From Pacificispira sp040217575 (GTDB taxonomy: Bacteria; Pseudomonadota; Alphaproteobacteria; UBA8366; Aestuariispiraceae), in assembly GCA_040217575.1 (NCBI GenBank), contig JAVJPW010000006.1:1302001-1366000 (forward strand): DNA of 64,000 nt, in the 5' to 3' direction. Of the stretch, positions 35,488 to 44,057 are shown in pieces. Positions within the stretch are counted from its first letter, which is position 1, and the number at the start of each line of letters is the position of its first letter. The position numbers and the translations under genes were made by a program. The notes beneath the pieces were generated by a model. That model did not search any database and was not told the DNA's origin. It saw only the letters and a list, made by a program, of their open reading frames with translations.

Positions 35488-37278
35488 ATGCATTCCTATC
35501 GCACGCACACCTGTGGCGCGCTCAGCGTCTCGGACGAAGGTCAGGAAGTCCGCCTGTCAGGCTGGGTCCACCGCAAGCGCGACCATGGCGGGCTGTTGTT
35601 CGTCGACCTGCGGGACAATTACGGGCTGACGCAGTGCGTGGTCGATGCAGATGAAACCGCGCTGCTGGAAACGGTCGAAGGGTTGAGCCTGGAATCGGTC
35701 ATCACGGTGACCGGGAAATGTGTTCGCCGCACGGCAGAGACGATTAACCCGAACCTGCCGACCGGGGAGGTCGAGGTTTATATCAAACATCTGGACGTTC
35801 AGTCCCGCGCGGCGTCGCTTCCGATGCCGGTCAACCAGGATGCCGGATATCCGGAAGACATTCGCCTGAAGAACCGTTTCCTGGACCTGCGGCGCGAGGA
35901 AATGCACCGCAACATCCTGCTGCGCAACGCGATCATCGGGTCGATCCGCCGCCGCATGGTGGAACAGGGTTTTTCCGAATTTCAGACGCCGATCCTGACG
36001 GCGAGTTCACCTGAAGGGGCACGTGACTTCCTGGTGCCGTCGCGCCTGCATCCCGGCCAGTTCTATGCACTGCCGCAGGCACCGCAGCAGTTCAAGCAGC
36101 TGTTGATGATTTCCGGCTTCGACCGGTATTTTCAGATCGCGCCCTGTTTCCGCGACGAAGACGCGCGCGCCGACCGCAGCCCGGGCGAGTTCTATCAACT
36201 TGATTTCGAAATGTCCTTCGTGACACAGGAAGACGTCTTCGCGGCGATCGAACCGGTCCTGCATGGTGTGTTCGAAGAGTTCGCCGACGGGCGCGTTGTG
36301 TCCGCACAGCCGTTCCCGCGCATTCCCTATGCCGAAGCGATGGCCAAATACGGGTCCGACAAGCCGGACCTTCGCAACCCGCTGGTCATGTCCGACGTGA
36401 CGGACCATTTCCGCGGGTCCGGCTTCAAGGTTTTTGCCGGCATGATCGAAAAGGACGATGCCGTCCGCGTCTTTGCCATTCCGGGGCCGAAGGGCGGCAG
36501 CCGGGCGTTCTGCGACCGCATGAATTCCTGGGCACAAGGCCAGGGCCAGCCGGGCCTGGGTTACATCTTCTTCCGTGAGGGCGAAGGGGCGGGGCCAATC
36601 GCAAAGAATATCGGTCCGGAACGGACCGAAGCGATGCGAACGGAACTTGGTCTTGGCGATGGTGACGCGGTCTTCTTCGTCGCCGGTGTGCCGAAGAACT
36701 TCTACAGCTTTGCCGCCGCGGCCCGGACCAAGATCGGCGAGGATTTGGAACTGATCGACCCGAACCGGTTCGAATTCTGCTGGATCGTCGATTTCCCGAT
36801 GTTCGAATACAACGAGGAACTCAAGAAGGTCGACTTTTCCCACAATCCGTTTTCCATGCCCCAGGGCGGCATGGACGCGCTGGAAAATGAGGACCCGCTG
36901 GACATCAAGGCGTTCCAGTACGACATCGTCTGCAACGGCGTCGAACTGTCGTCCGGTGCTATCCGGAACCATCTGCCGGAAGTTATGTACAAGGCGTTTG
37001 AAATCGCCGGTTACGGACCGGAAGTCGTGGACACCCGCTTCGGCGGTATGATCAACGCGCTGAAACTGGGCGCGCCGCCGCACGGCGGGTCGGCGCCCGG
37101 CATCGACCGGATCGTTATGCTGCTGGCCGGGACGACCAATATCCGCGAAGTGATCGCCTTCCCGATGAACCAGATGGCCCAGGACCTGATGATGGGTGCG
37201 CCCGCGCCGGTTTCCGACAAACAGCTGGAAGACGTGCATATCGCCCTGAACCTGCCGGTCGGCGACCTAGACGTCTAG
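35488..37278 (+). CDS. aspS: aspartyl-tRNA synthetase (probably non-discriminating)
   Basis: Class IIb synthetase of 596 residues: OB-fold anticodon domain, catalytic domain (FRDEDARADRSPGEFYQLD motif 2; GGSAPGIDRIVMLL motif 3) and the bacterial GAD insertion. The anticodon domain reads HRKRDHGGLLFVDLRD, with His and Gly where the discriminating E. coli enzyme has Leu and Gly (residues 33-34). In studied bacterial enzymes that His marks a non-discriminating AspRS that also charges tRNA-Asn, which would need GatCAB. TCGGAGCG precedes the start. Confidence 0.96.
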   Translation: MHSYRTHTCGALSVSDEGQEVRLSGWVHRKRDHGGLLFVDLRDNYGLTQCVVDADETALLETVEGLSLESVITVTGKCVRRTAETINPNLPTGEVEVYIKHLDVQSRAASLPMPVNQDAGYPEDIRLKNRFLDLRREEMHRNILLRNAIIGSIRRRMVEQGFSEFQTPILTASSPEGARDFLVPSRLHPGQFYALPQAPQQFKQLLMISGFDRYFQIAPCFRDEDARADRSPGEFYQLDFEMSFVTQEDVFAAIEPVLHGVFEEFADGRVVSAQPFPRIPYAEAMAKYGSDKPDLRNPLVMSDVTDHFRGSGFKVFAGMIEKDDAVRVFAIPGPKGGSRAFCDRMNSWAQGQGQPGLGYIFFREGEGAGPIAKNIGPERTEAMRTELGLGDGDAVFFVAGVPKNFYSFAAAARTKIGEDLELIDPNRFEFCWIVDFPMFEYNEELKKVDFSHNPFSMPQGGMDALENEDPLDIKAFQYDIVCNGVELSSGAIRNHLPEVMYKAFEIAGYGPEVVDTRFGGMINALKLGAPPHGGSAPGIDRIVMLLAGTTNIREVIAFPMNQMAQDLMMGAPAPVSDKQLEDVHIALNLPVGDLDV

Positions 37279-37279
37279 G
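37266..37279. repeat. perfect 14-bp palindrome across the aspS stop codon
   Basis: CCTAGAC-GTCTAGG is self-complementary with no spacer and contains the TAG stop. Function unknown. Confidence 0.6.
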
Positions 37280-37292
37280 GCCGCCGCGCCGC

Positions 37293-37311
37293 CGGCACAA
37301 ATGATGTGCCG
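37293..37311 (+). terminator. possible aspS terminator
   Basis: CGGCACA and TGTGCCG form a perfect 7-bp stem with a 5-base loop 15 bases after aspS, followed by TGTGTTTCCCTT, a weak T-rich tail. Confidence 0.45.
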
Positions 37312-37377
37312 TGTGTTTCCCTTGCCTGCAAACCGCTGCTGCGCTGCAATCGCGGGGCGGAAGGAAGGGGGCGGTTC

Positions 37378-38925
37378 ATGGACGATTGGCGGCGGGAGCC
37401 GATTGACACGCTGGACGGCAGGACGTTCGACGTCGCGATTGTCGGTGCCGGTGTAAATGGCGCAAGTGCCGCGCGCACCCTGACGGCGGAAGGCTATAGT
37501 GTCCTGATCGTCGACAAGGGTGATTTCGCGACCGGTTCGTCGGGCCGGTCCAGCGGGCTTCTGCATTGCGGCCTGCGTTATCTGGAACCGAACCCCACTT
37601 TCTGGAATTTCGTGAAACGGCCGGACAAGCTGTCGGTCGCGCTTTCCATGGCCATGCAGGCGATGCGCGACCGGGACGAGTTCGTCCGCGCGAAACCGGA
37701 CAGCGCAGTCCCCTATGCATCGCATTTCCCGATCTATCGGCAGTCGCATTTCAAACTGTGGCAATTGCGCATCGCGCTATGGCTTCTGGATTTTCTGGCG
37801 GGAAGGAAGGCGATCCCGCTGGACCGAAAGATCCTGAACCAGGCGGAAGTACAGGCAAACCCGCTGTTGAGCCGGCTGCGGGACCCGGCGGATCTGGCAG
37901 GCGTGGCGCGGTTTCGCGAATACCGGTTCGACTGGCCGGAACGGATTTGTATCGATGCGGTTCTGGATGCCCGTTTCGGTGGCGCCACGGTCCGGAACTA
38001 TTGCGCGGTCGTCGGGATGGAACGGGACGGCGCACTTTGGCAGCTGAACCTGAAGGACGGCCCGACAGGGGACATGGCTTCGGTCACGGCCCACCGCGTG
38101 TTCAATGCCGCCGGAATCTGGATCGACCGGGTGAACGGCAATGCGGTTCGCGAACCCAAACGCTATATCGAAGGGACGAAAGGCGCGCATATCGTCGTAA
38201 AGCTGCCGGATGACATGGCGGGGCAGGGCATCGTTTCTCTGAACAGCCTGAAGGAACCGATCTATGGCATTCCCTGGCGTGGATTCCATTATTTTGGGCC
38301 GACGGAAACTCATTACAGCGGTGATCCGGATCGGATCGCGGTTACCGGCGATGAGGTGGACTTTCTTCTGACGGAAGTGAATGCCCTGTTGCCGGGCCTT
38401 TCACTGGCGCGGGGCGACGTCCTATGGACCTGGGCCGGGGTTCGGCCGCTTGGGTTTGATCCGGGCTATCCGGAAGGGAAGCGGTCGCGCGAAATTCACG
38501 ACCTTTCGGAATCCGGCTTGCCGGGCGTCTTTGCCATGACGGCGGGACCCATCATGACTCACCGGTCGGCGGGCAGGGCGTTGCTGGAAGTGTTGAGCCC
38601 GGGGCTGGCCGCGTCGGGCCCTCGACGGGGCGTCGACCGTCCGCCACCGCCTGATGATCCGGGCAGCCCACCTGTCGGAAACGAACCAGGCGGCGTCACG
38701 GAAGCCGACGTGCGCCGCGCGGCCAGCGGGGAAGGGGCCGTTCACCTGACGGATCTGATGGTGCGGCGCCTTGGGCTCAACTGGACACTTGGGCAAGGCC
38801 GTGCCCAGGCGCACAGGGTCGCCGAAATCGCGGGACCGATATTGGGATGGGATGCCAACCGCTGCGCGGAAGAGGTTGCGGCCTATGAAGCATACCTGGC
38901 TCAGGTCCACAGGGTGCCAAACTGA
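37378..38925 (+). CDS. glpD: glycerol-3-phosphate dehydrogenase (FAD-dependent)
   Basis: Membrane-associated flavoenzyme oxidising glycerol-3-phosphate to dihydroxyacetone phosphate and feeding quinone. The 515-residue protein shows the FAD motif DVAIVGAGVNGASAARTLTA, SGRSSGLLHCGLRYLE and GTKGAHIVVKL. Also typical are YGIPWRGFHYFGPTETHYSG and TWAGVRPLGFDPGY. A Pro/Gly-rich insert (near residues 425-445) precedes the C-terminal helical domain. AAGGAAGGGGG precedes the ATG at 37378. No glycerol kinase or regulator lies beside it. A related FAD oxidoreductase is possible but less likely. Confidence 0.87.
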   Translation: MDDWRREPIDTLDGRTFDVAIVGAGVNGASAARTLTAEGYSVLIVDKGDFATGSSGRSSGLLHCGLRYLEPNPTFWNFVKRPDKLSVALSMAMQAMRDRDEFVRAKPDSAVPYASHFPIYRQSHFKLWQLRIALWLLDFLAGRKAIPLDRKILNQAEVQANPLLSRLRDPADLAGVARFREYRFDWPERICIDAVLDARFGGATVRNYCAVVGMERDGALWQLNLKDGPTGDMASVTAHRVFNAAGIWIDRVNGNAVREPKRYIEGTKGAHIVVKLPDDMAGQGIVSLNSLKEPIYGIPWRGFHYFGPTETHYSGDPDRIAVTGDEVDFLLTEVNALLPGLSLARGDVLWTWAGVRPLGFDPGYPEGKRSREIHDLSESGLPGVFAMTAGPIMTHRSAGRALLEVLSPGLAASGPRRGVDRPPPPDDPGSPPVGNEPGGVTEADVRRAASGEGAVHLTDLMVRRLGLNWTLGQGRAQAHRVAEIAGPILGWDANRCAEEVAAYEAYLAQVHRVPN

Positions 38926-38972
38926 ATGTGCCACGCGGCCGTTGTGTCCGATCGGCTTTGGAGGCTGTCGGG

Positions 38973-40493
38973 CTAGCCCCGGTCCAAACGGCCAGCCAGC
39001 CACTGATTACGTTCTGCGCGCCAGGCGATTTCTGTCGCGTGCTCTTCAAGATATGGGTCCAGTTGTTCGGGGGGCTGATGTGACCCGTCCTCTATAGTGA
39101 CCTCATTTGTTTCCGGGTTGGTTTCTTCGATAACGCGCCATTCGTCATGCCACGAATGGATGAATTGATCTTCGCCGACCGAGAGTGCTTGAGCGACTGT
39201 CAAAATGTTCCTGTTCGGTGGGTCGGAAAAGGATGTGTCGCAGACAATCGGGGCATCATCGCCATCGCCCGGCATGACAAAAACGCCATGGACTGGCCAG
39301 ATGTTGCCGCCTGCTTCAGTTAGAAAACCTTTGCGTACTTTCCCGATCAGACGAACCGTATCATCCGCGTCGTCGCCGACTTGCACCACTGTGTCGTAGG
39401 CAAAGACCCTGATGATCTCCATGTCCGTTCCCTTTACCCCCAAAAGCCCAAAGACATCCGCAAACAGGCTGGCCTGCTGCGTGCAGTCGCCGCCGCGATG
39501 TGCCCGGTCCAGGACATTCCAACCCTCGTTGTTCTCGTCGGCGGCCTCGTCCCCCTCACTGTTTTCCGAAAGGTATACAAGAGCCTGGTCCGTTTCCGGA
39601 AAGAAAGTCAGGGCTGCCAGATCGTCGCCTTCGTTATAGTGGCGAATGCGCTGGATTACATTGTTTGCCAGCTGATTTCTGTCCGTTCCGTCCGCTCCAT
39701 TTGCCCAGCGGCACGCGTATTCTAAATGGCGGATAGTGACAAATCGGTCGGTGCCTTCAATCATGCGATCAGCGACATTGTCGCGCACCGGTTCATCCAG
39801 AATGGAATACACCCGCACGGCCGGATCGTTTTCGCCGGGCGGCATCATTACATATGTGTCATCCCCCGAAAGCAGCTGTACCTCTACAATGGTAAAGTCG
39901 CAGATATTGATTTCAGCACAAAGGTTGATTGCATCCTGCCCCGGGTCCAGGTCGGCGAACGCGACGCCATCGGGACTGATCAGCTTTGTATTTACCGTTA
40001 CGCAGAACCGATGTGGTTCGCCTTCGACCAATTCGCCGCCATTACCTGAAAGCCCAATATTCAAAATCTGCTGATCGGTATCCGGTGCCCGCAGGCGTTC
40101 AACAGTACCAAGAACTTTCGCGCACGGGACGTTTTCCAGCGGGTTTTCAATATCCCAATCAAATGTGATCTCGAGGCTCAGTGGAATGTCTTTTTGAATA
40201 AGGCAGCTTCTTGCCTCCGCACCGTCACCGGTTATCCAGTTTTCCCGATCGGGTTCATCCGCGGCATAGTCATCCAGCGGATAGACACGCCCTACATTGT
40301 CCACAACCTTGATACTGTAAAGTGTCGGTACTGCGGCGGGTTCGGGTTCAGGCTCCGGTCCGACCGCAACTGAAACAGAAGATGCCCCCCCTTGGGAAAG
40401 GGCAGCCCTTGCGCGGCTGCGGGTCACCGGTCCTTCGACCCTTTGGCGTTTCTGGTCGCCACCCGAACCACTGGAGGAACCGATTTCTGCCAT
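38973..40493 (-). CDS. transglutaminase/papain-like fold protein, putative secreted effector
   Basis: A 506-residue protein with no overall match that I recognise. Residues 1-55 are Ser/Gly/Arg-rich and then Glu-Pro-rich. About 55-220 look beta-rich. Near the C-terminus the order Cys337 (GGDCTQQASLFADVFGLLG), His402 (WPVHGVFVMPG) and Asp419 (PIVCDTSFSD) is the transglutaminase-like Cys-His-Asp pattern. No signal peptide or membrane helix is seen. It begins 2 bases after the LysM gene; a TTG at 40499 overlapping that stop is an alternative start. Two sampled 60-base lines here hold 31 and 32 G+C against 41 in glpD. A peptidase, amidase or toxin role is inferred. Confidence 0.6.
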   Translation of the reverse strand: MAEIGSSSGSGGDQKRQRVEGPVTRSRARAALSQGGASSVSVAVGPEPEPEPAAVPTLYSIKVVDNVGRVYPLDDYAADEPDRENWITGDGAEARSCLIQKDIPLSLEITFDWDIENPLENVPCAKVLGTVERLRAPDTDQQILNIGLSGNGGELVEGEPHRFCVTVNTKLISPDGVAFADLDPGQDAINLCAEINICDFTIVEVQLLSGDDTYVMMPPGENDPAVRVYSILDEPVRDNVADRMIEGTDRFVTIRHLEYACRWANGADGTDRNQLANNVIQRIRHYNEGDDLAALTFFPETDQALVYLSENSEGDEAADENNEGWNVLDRAHRGGDCTQQASLFADVFGLLGVKGTDMEIIRVFAYDTVVQVGDDADDTVRLIGKVRKGFLTEAGGNIWPVHGVFVMPGDGDDAPIVCDTSFSDPPNRNILTVAQALSVGEDQFIHSWHDEWRVIEETNPETNEVTIEDGSHQPPEQLDPYLEEHATEIAWRAERNQWLAGRLDRG

Positions 40494-40495
40494 GG

Positions 40496-41185
40496 TCAAC
40501 TGCCATGCGCTTCTTCAAGCGCGGACCGGGTTTGATCGTCTGCCTCCCCAGTAATGGGCAATCCAGAATCTTCCTGAAAGGCAGAGATTGCGTCGCGCGT
40601 CTTGGCACCCAAATCGCCATCGACCGCGCCACAGTCGTAATTCAGATTGGTCAAACGGGCCTGGACGCCTTCCACGGTTTCTACCGGCAAAAGAAGTCCC
40701 ACATCAACCGTCCAGACTGCGGTCGGCGGATATCCCGACCTGTTCAGCTGCACCGTCAATTCCCCGGTTCGGGCACTGGGAGATACGTAGTGAAATACGG
40801 AACCGTCTGGGCCGGTTTTTCCGCGGTATTCTCTGCGCCCAACCCTCAAGACATAGTCACAATCTTCGAATGGGACGCCTTCGTCATCGCGAACATTGAA
40901 TCGTATCTCCGCAGGCACACCTTTTCGCTTGAAGGAATGTATCAGGTCGGTTTCCCGTGTTTCTGTTTTTGGACGTAGGTCCGGTATGGTCACCCTGTCG
41001 CCGGGAAGAAGAATGTTTCTGTTCTCTCGAACCTGTTTCAATTCTGAATTGTCAGGCAAGTTCCATAGGGTTTCGTGGAAGTGACCGTGCGTTTCCGCGA
41101 TGGAGTCGATGCTATCGCCAGCTTTGATGACGTAGTCGCCCTTTCCAACCGGTGCGTTTGAAGAGATGTCGCTGCCATTGTTCAT
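40496..41185 (-). CDS. LysM and peptidoglycan-binding domain protein (VgrG-associated type)
   Basis: A 229-residue protein. LysM spans residues 17-68 (DYVIKAGDSIDSIAETHG to LLPGDRVTIPD). A small beta domain spans 92-150 (CDYVLRVGRREYRGKTGPDG). A peptidoglycan_binding_1 domain spans 170-226 (VQARLTNLNYDCGAVDGDLG, KTRDAISAFQEDSGL). This exact order is one I recall from proteins encoded beside VgrG or PAAR genes of type VI secretion islands. No signal peptide is present. Its ATG overlaps the stop of the preceding gene as ATGA (41182-41185). One sampled 60-base line holds 30 G+C, well below neighbouring genes. Confidence 0.8.
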   Translation of the reverse strand: MNNGSDISSNAPVGKGDYVIKAGDSIDSIAETHGHFHETLWNLPDNSELKQVRENRNILLPGDRVTIPDLRPKTETRETDLIHSFKRKGVPAEIRFNVRDDEGVPFEDCDYVLRVGRREYRGKTGPDGSVFHYVSPSARTGELTVQLNRSGYPPTAVWTVDVGLLLPVETVEGVQARLTNLNYDCGAVDGDLGAKTRDAISAFQEDSGLPITGEADDQTRSALEEAHGS

Positions 41186-41814
41186 GCCGCTGCTCCCGCG
41201 CTGGGTCCGGTATAGGGCTCCCACGCATCCTTATCGAGTTCCGGAAACTCGATATCGCAGTCGCCCTCCAGGATACTGTATTCTTCGACCCGGCCCTGGC
41301 TGTTCGTCTCGCGCTCCACCACTTCGCCGTCGGGGAGAGTTATGCGGCAAAGCTCGTTGGGGATCGGCTCGCCATTTTCGCCCAGCAGTTCGACGATAAT
41401 GAAGTGATCCTTTTCCTCTTTTTCGGGCAGGCCGGTCGGGTTTTCGGCGGGTTCCACAGCTTCGGCGGCAACAGGCGCGGGCGGGTCGTCGCCGATGGAC
41501 CAGCCGCCGGCCGGGAAATGGCGGACGACTTCGACAACCCAGCCTGACACGAAACGTTCCGCCGCCCGGTCAATCAGGTCGTCATCGTCCATGTCCGCCA
41601 GCCGCATGGCGCCGTCGCCGCTTAACGCCCGGCGCAGTTCCGCCGCCAACTCCCGCTTGTCGTGCCACCCTTTCAACAGGCGACGTGTCTGATGGCGATC
41701 CGCCCTGGACCATGTTTCGGTCCAGCCCACGCCGCCGGGATGAAGGGACCCCGCGTCCTTGCGATCCAGCAGGAACCACAGGGCTTTGGTCGGGGTGTTC
41801 AGCACAAGCTTCAT
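41182..41814 (-). CDS. Ig-like adaptor-type protein of the LysM cassette
   Basis: A 210-residue protein without a named family. The N-terminal 105 residues are helical with Trp/Arg-rich stretches (WTETWSRADRHQTRRLLKGW). An Ala/Pro/Glu linker follows. Residues 136-194 form a carboxypeptidase-regulatory or Ig-like beta domain (HFIIVELLGENGEPIPNEL, GDCDIEFPELDKDAW). Similar domains ending in FP-D/E-LD-x-DAW occur near VgrG/PAAR genes, from memory. GGAG lies 7 bases before the ATG. It is first of the three coupled genes and, unlike the other two, has host-like G+C. Confidence 0.6.
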   Translation of the reverse strand: MKLVLNTPTKALWFLLDRKDAGSLHPGGVGWTETWSRADRHQTRRLLKGWHDKRELAAELRRALSGDGAMRLADMDDDDLIDRAAERFVSGWVVEVVRHFPAGGWSIGDDPPAPVAAEAVEPAENPTGLPEKEEKDHFIIVELLGENGEPIPNELCRITLPDGEVVERETNSQGRVEEYSILEGDCDIEFPELDKDAWEPYTGPSAGAAA

Positions 41815-41997
41815 GAATTTCTCCAATAGATGGAAAAATGACTGGATTCCCAAAAAACCAAAAGATTTTGATGAAACTGGAAGGGCCAAAGACTGTTCGT
41901 GCCCGACAGTCGAAAGTCCTTCGTTCCGCATTCAGCTTTTCCTGCCTGTCCGGTTTGCTAGCATCCGTGGACAATTCTATGAATTTGCGGAGCAGCC

Positions 41998-44040
41998 ATG
42001 ACCGACGTCCCTTCGAAAGACCCACTGCTACAGCCGATTACCATTGGGCATCTGACCATCCGGAACCGGATCATGAGCACCAGTCATGCTGCTGGTCTGG
42101 GTGACGGGAACGGATTTCCGGCCGAACGCTATCAGGCCTATCACGAGGAAAAGGCCAAAGGCGGGATCGGGCTTTCCATGTTCGGCGGTTCTTCGAACGT
42201 TTCGCCGGACAGCCCCAATACTTTCCAGCAGCTGAATGTGGGCGTCGACGGGGTCATTCCGCATTTGCAGAATTTTTCTGAACGCATGCACCGCCATGGT
42301 GCCGCGCTGATGTGTCAGATCACCCATCTGGGTCGACGTGGCGACAGTTATGCGGACGACTGGCTGCCGCTTCTGGCGCCATCCTATTGCCGGGAAACGG
42401 CACATCGCGGTTTTGCGCGTGAAATGGACCGCGAGGATATCGACCGGGTCGTGAAGGAATATGGCGACGCCGCCTGGCGCTGTAAGGAAGGCGGGCTGGA
42501 TGGGATCGAGACGCTGGCGGGCGGCCATCTGATCGGTCAGTTCCTGTCCCCGATCACGAACCGACGCACCGACGAGTTCGGCGGGTCCCTGGAAAACCGG
42601 GCGCGGTTCGGCCTGATGGTGTACGAGGAAATTAAACGCCGGGTCGGGTCGGACTTCCTGATAGGCCTTCGTCTGGTGGTGGATGAGGGCGTTGCCGACG
42701 GCCTGTCGCTGGACGACTGCGTCCAGATTGCGGAGATTTTTCAGGAGCAGGGCATCATCGATTTCTTCAATGCGGTCTATGGCCGTTTCGACACCGCAAT
42801 GGCGCTGGCGAGGGACAACATGCCCGGCATGGCGATGCCCATCGCGCCCTGGCTGGAAAAGGCAGCGGCCTTCAAGCGCGCGGTCAAGGTACCGGTATTC
42901 CACGCCGCACGAATTTCGGACATCGCAACCGCGCGCTATGCCATATCCGAAGGTTTGCTGGATATGGTGGGCATGACCCGCGCCCATATTGCAGACCCAC
43001 ACATCGTTCGAAAACTTCAGGCGGGGGAGGCAGAACGCATCCGCCCCTGTGTCGGCGCGACCCATTGCATGGGGGCGACACGTCCGGTCTGTCTGCATAA
43101 TCCGGTGACGGGCCGTGAGACGCAGTTTTCACACGACATCCCGAAAACCGACGGACCGGCAAAGCGGATCGTGGTCATAGGCGGCGGGGTGGCCGGAATG
43201 GACGCGGCCCGGGTCGCGGCTGAACGCGGGCATGATGTCACGTTGTTCGAGGCCGCGGCGCAACTGGGCGGCCAGGTACGCATGGCACAAACGGCAAGCT
43301 GGCGCGGCGACGTGATCGGCATTGTCGACTGGCGGGAAGCGGAACTGGAAAGACTGGGGGTTGCCGTCCATCTGAACCGCTATGTGGAACCGGACGATGT
43401 GTTGCCGCTGAATCCCGACGTCGTCATCGTCGCGACGGGGGGAATTCCGGACGTCGACTGGATTCCGGGGGCGGAACACATCACGACCACGTGGGATGTC
43501 ATCACCGATACGCCGGCGAATGCGGGCGACGTCGTGGTCTGGGACAGCACAGGCCGGCATTCCGCCGCGACCGCGGTGGAAAAACTGGCAGCATCCGGTG
43601 CGGCGGTTCAGATGTACACGATCGACGAGACGAAGGCTGCGGAACTCGCCTATGCCGAACGGGCCTACTGGAAGAAACGAATGTACGAACTGAACGTCGA
43701 ACCGAAATACGACCGCCGCCTGCTGGACGTGCGCCGGGAAGGGAACCGCTTGATTGCCCGGTTCGAAAACGAAATCACGGAAACGGTCGAGGAAGTGTCC
43801 GCCGACCGGGTCGTCGTCGAACACGGCACATTTCCGGCCGACGATGTCTATCAGGCGCTGCGCGATGGGTCGGTCAACCGCGGAGTGCTGGATGTAAAGG
43901 CATTCGCCGCCGGACGACCGCAGCCGTTCGAGGATCAGGGCGGAGACGGCTACCGCCTGTACCGCATCGGCGACTGTGTCACGTCACGCAACATCGCGTC
44001 GGCGACGTATGACGCCTACAGGCTGTGTGCCTATCTGTAA
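41998..44040 (+). CDS. TMADH/2,4-dienoyl-CoA reductase-type flavin oxidoreductase (demethylase-like)
   Basis: A 680-residue Old Yellow Enzyme fusion. An FMN TIM barrel (about residues 10-345) has GLDGIETLAGGHLIGQFLSP and TDEFGGSLENRARF. A short cysteine cluster and an FAD/NAD-binding half from residue 385 (RIVVIGGGVAGMDAARVAAERG) follow. The iron-sulfur region reads PCVGATHCMGATRPVCLHNP, so the second Cys of the usual C-x2-C-x3-C pattern is Ala. I recall this CVGA variant in N-methylproline or dimethylglycine demethylase-like members. It is divergent from the LysM cassette. The methylated-amine substrate is inferred. Confidence 0.8.
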   Translation: MTDVPSKDPLLQPITIGHLTIRNRIMSTSHAAGLGDGNGFPAERYQAYHEEKAKGGIGLSMFGGSSNVSPDSPNTFQQLNVGVDGVIPHLQNFSERMHRHGAALMCQITHLGRRGDSYADDWLPLLAPSYCRETAHRGFAREMDREDIDRVVKEYGDAAWRCKEGGLDGIETLAGGHLIGQFLSPITNRRTDEFGGSLENRARFGLMVYEEIKRRVGSDFLIGLRLVVDEGVADGLSLDDCVQIAEIFQEQGIIDFFNAVYGRFDTAMALARDNMPGMAMPIAPWLEKAAAFKRAVKVPVFHAARISDIATARYAISEGLLDMVGMTRAHIADPHIVRKLQAGEAERIRPCVGATHCMGATRPVCLHNPVTGRETQFSHDIPKTDGPAKRIVVIGGGVAGMDAARVAAERGHDVTLFEAAAQLGGQVRMAQTASWRGDVIGIVDWREAELERLGVAVHLNRYVEPDDVLPLNPDVVIVATGGIPDVDWIPGAEHITTTWDVITDTPANAGDVVVWDSTGRHSAATAVEKLAASGAAVQMYTIDETKAAELAYAERAYWKKRMYELNVEPKYDRRLLDVRREGNRLIARFENEITETVEEVSADRVVVEHGTFPADDVYQALRDGSVNRGVLDVKAFAAGRPQPFEDQGGDGYRLYRIGDCVTSRNIASATYDAYRLCAYL

Positions 44041-44057
44041 TCGATTGGAAGTCGCGG

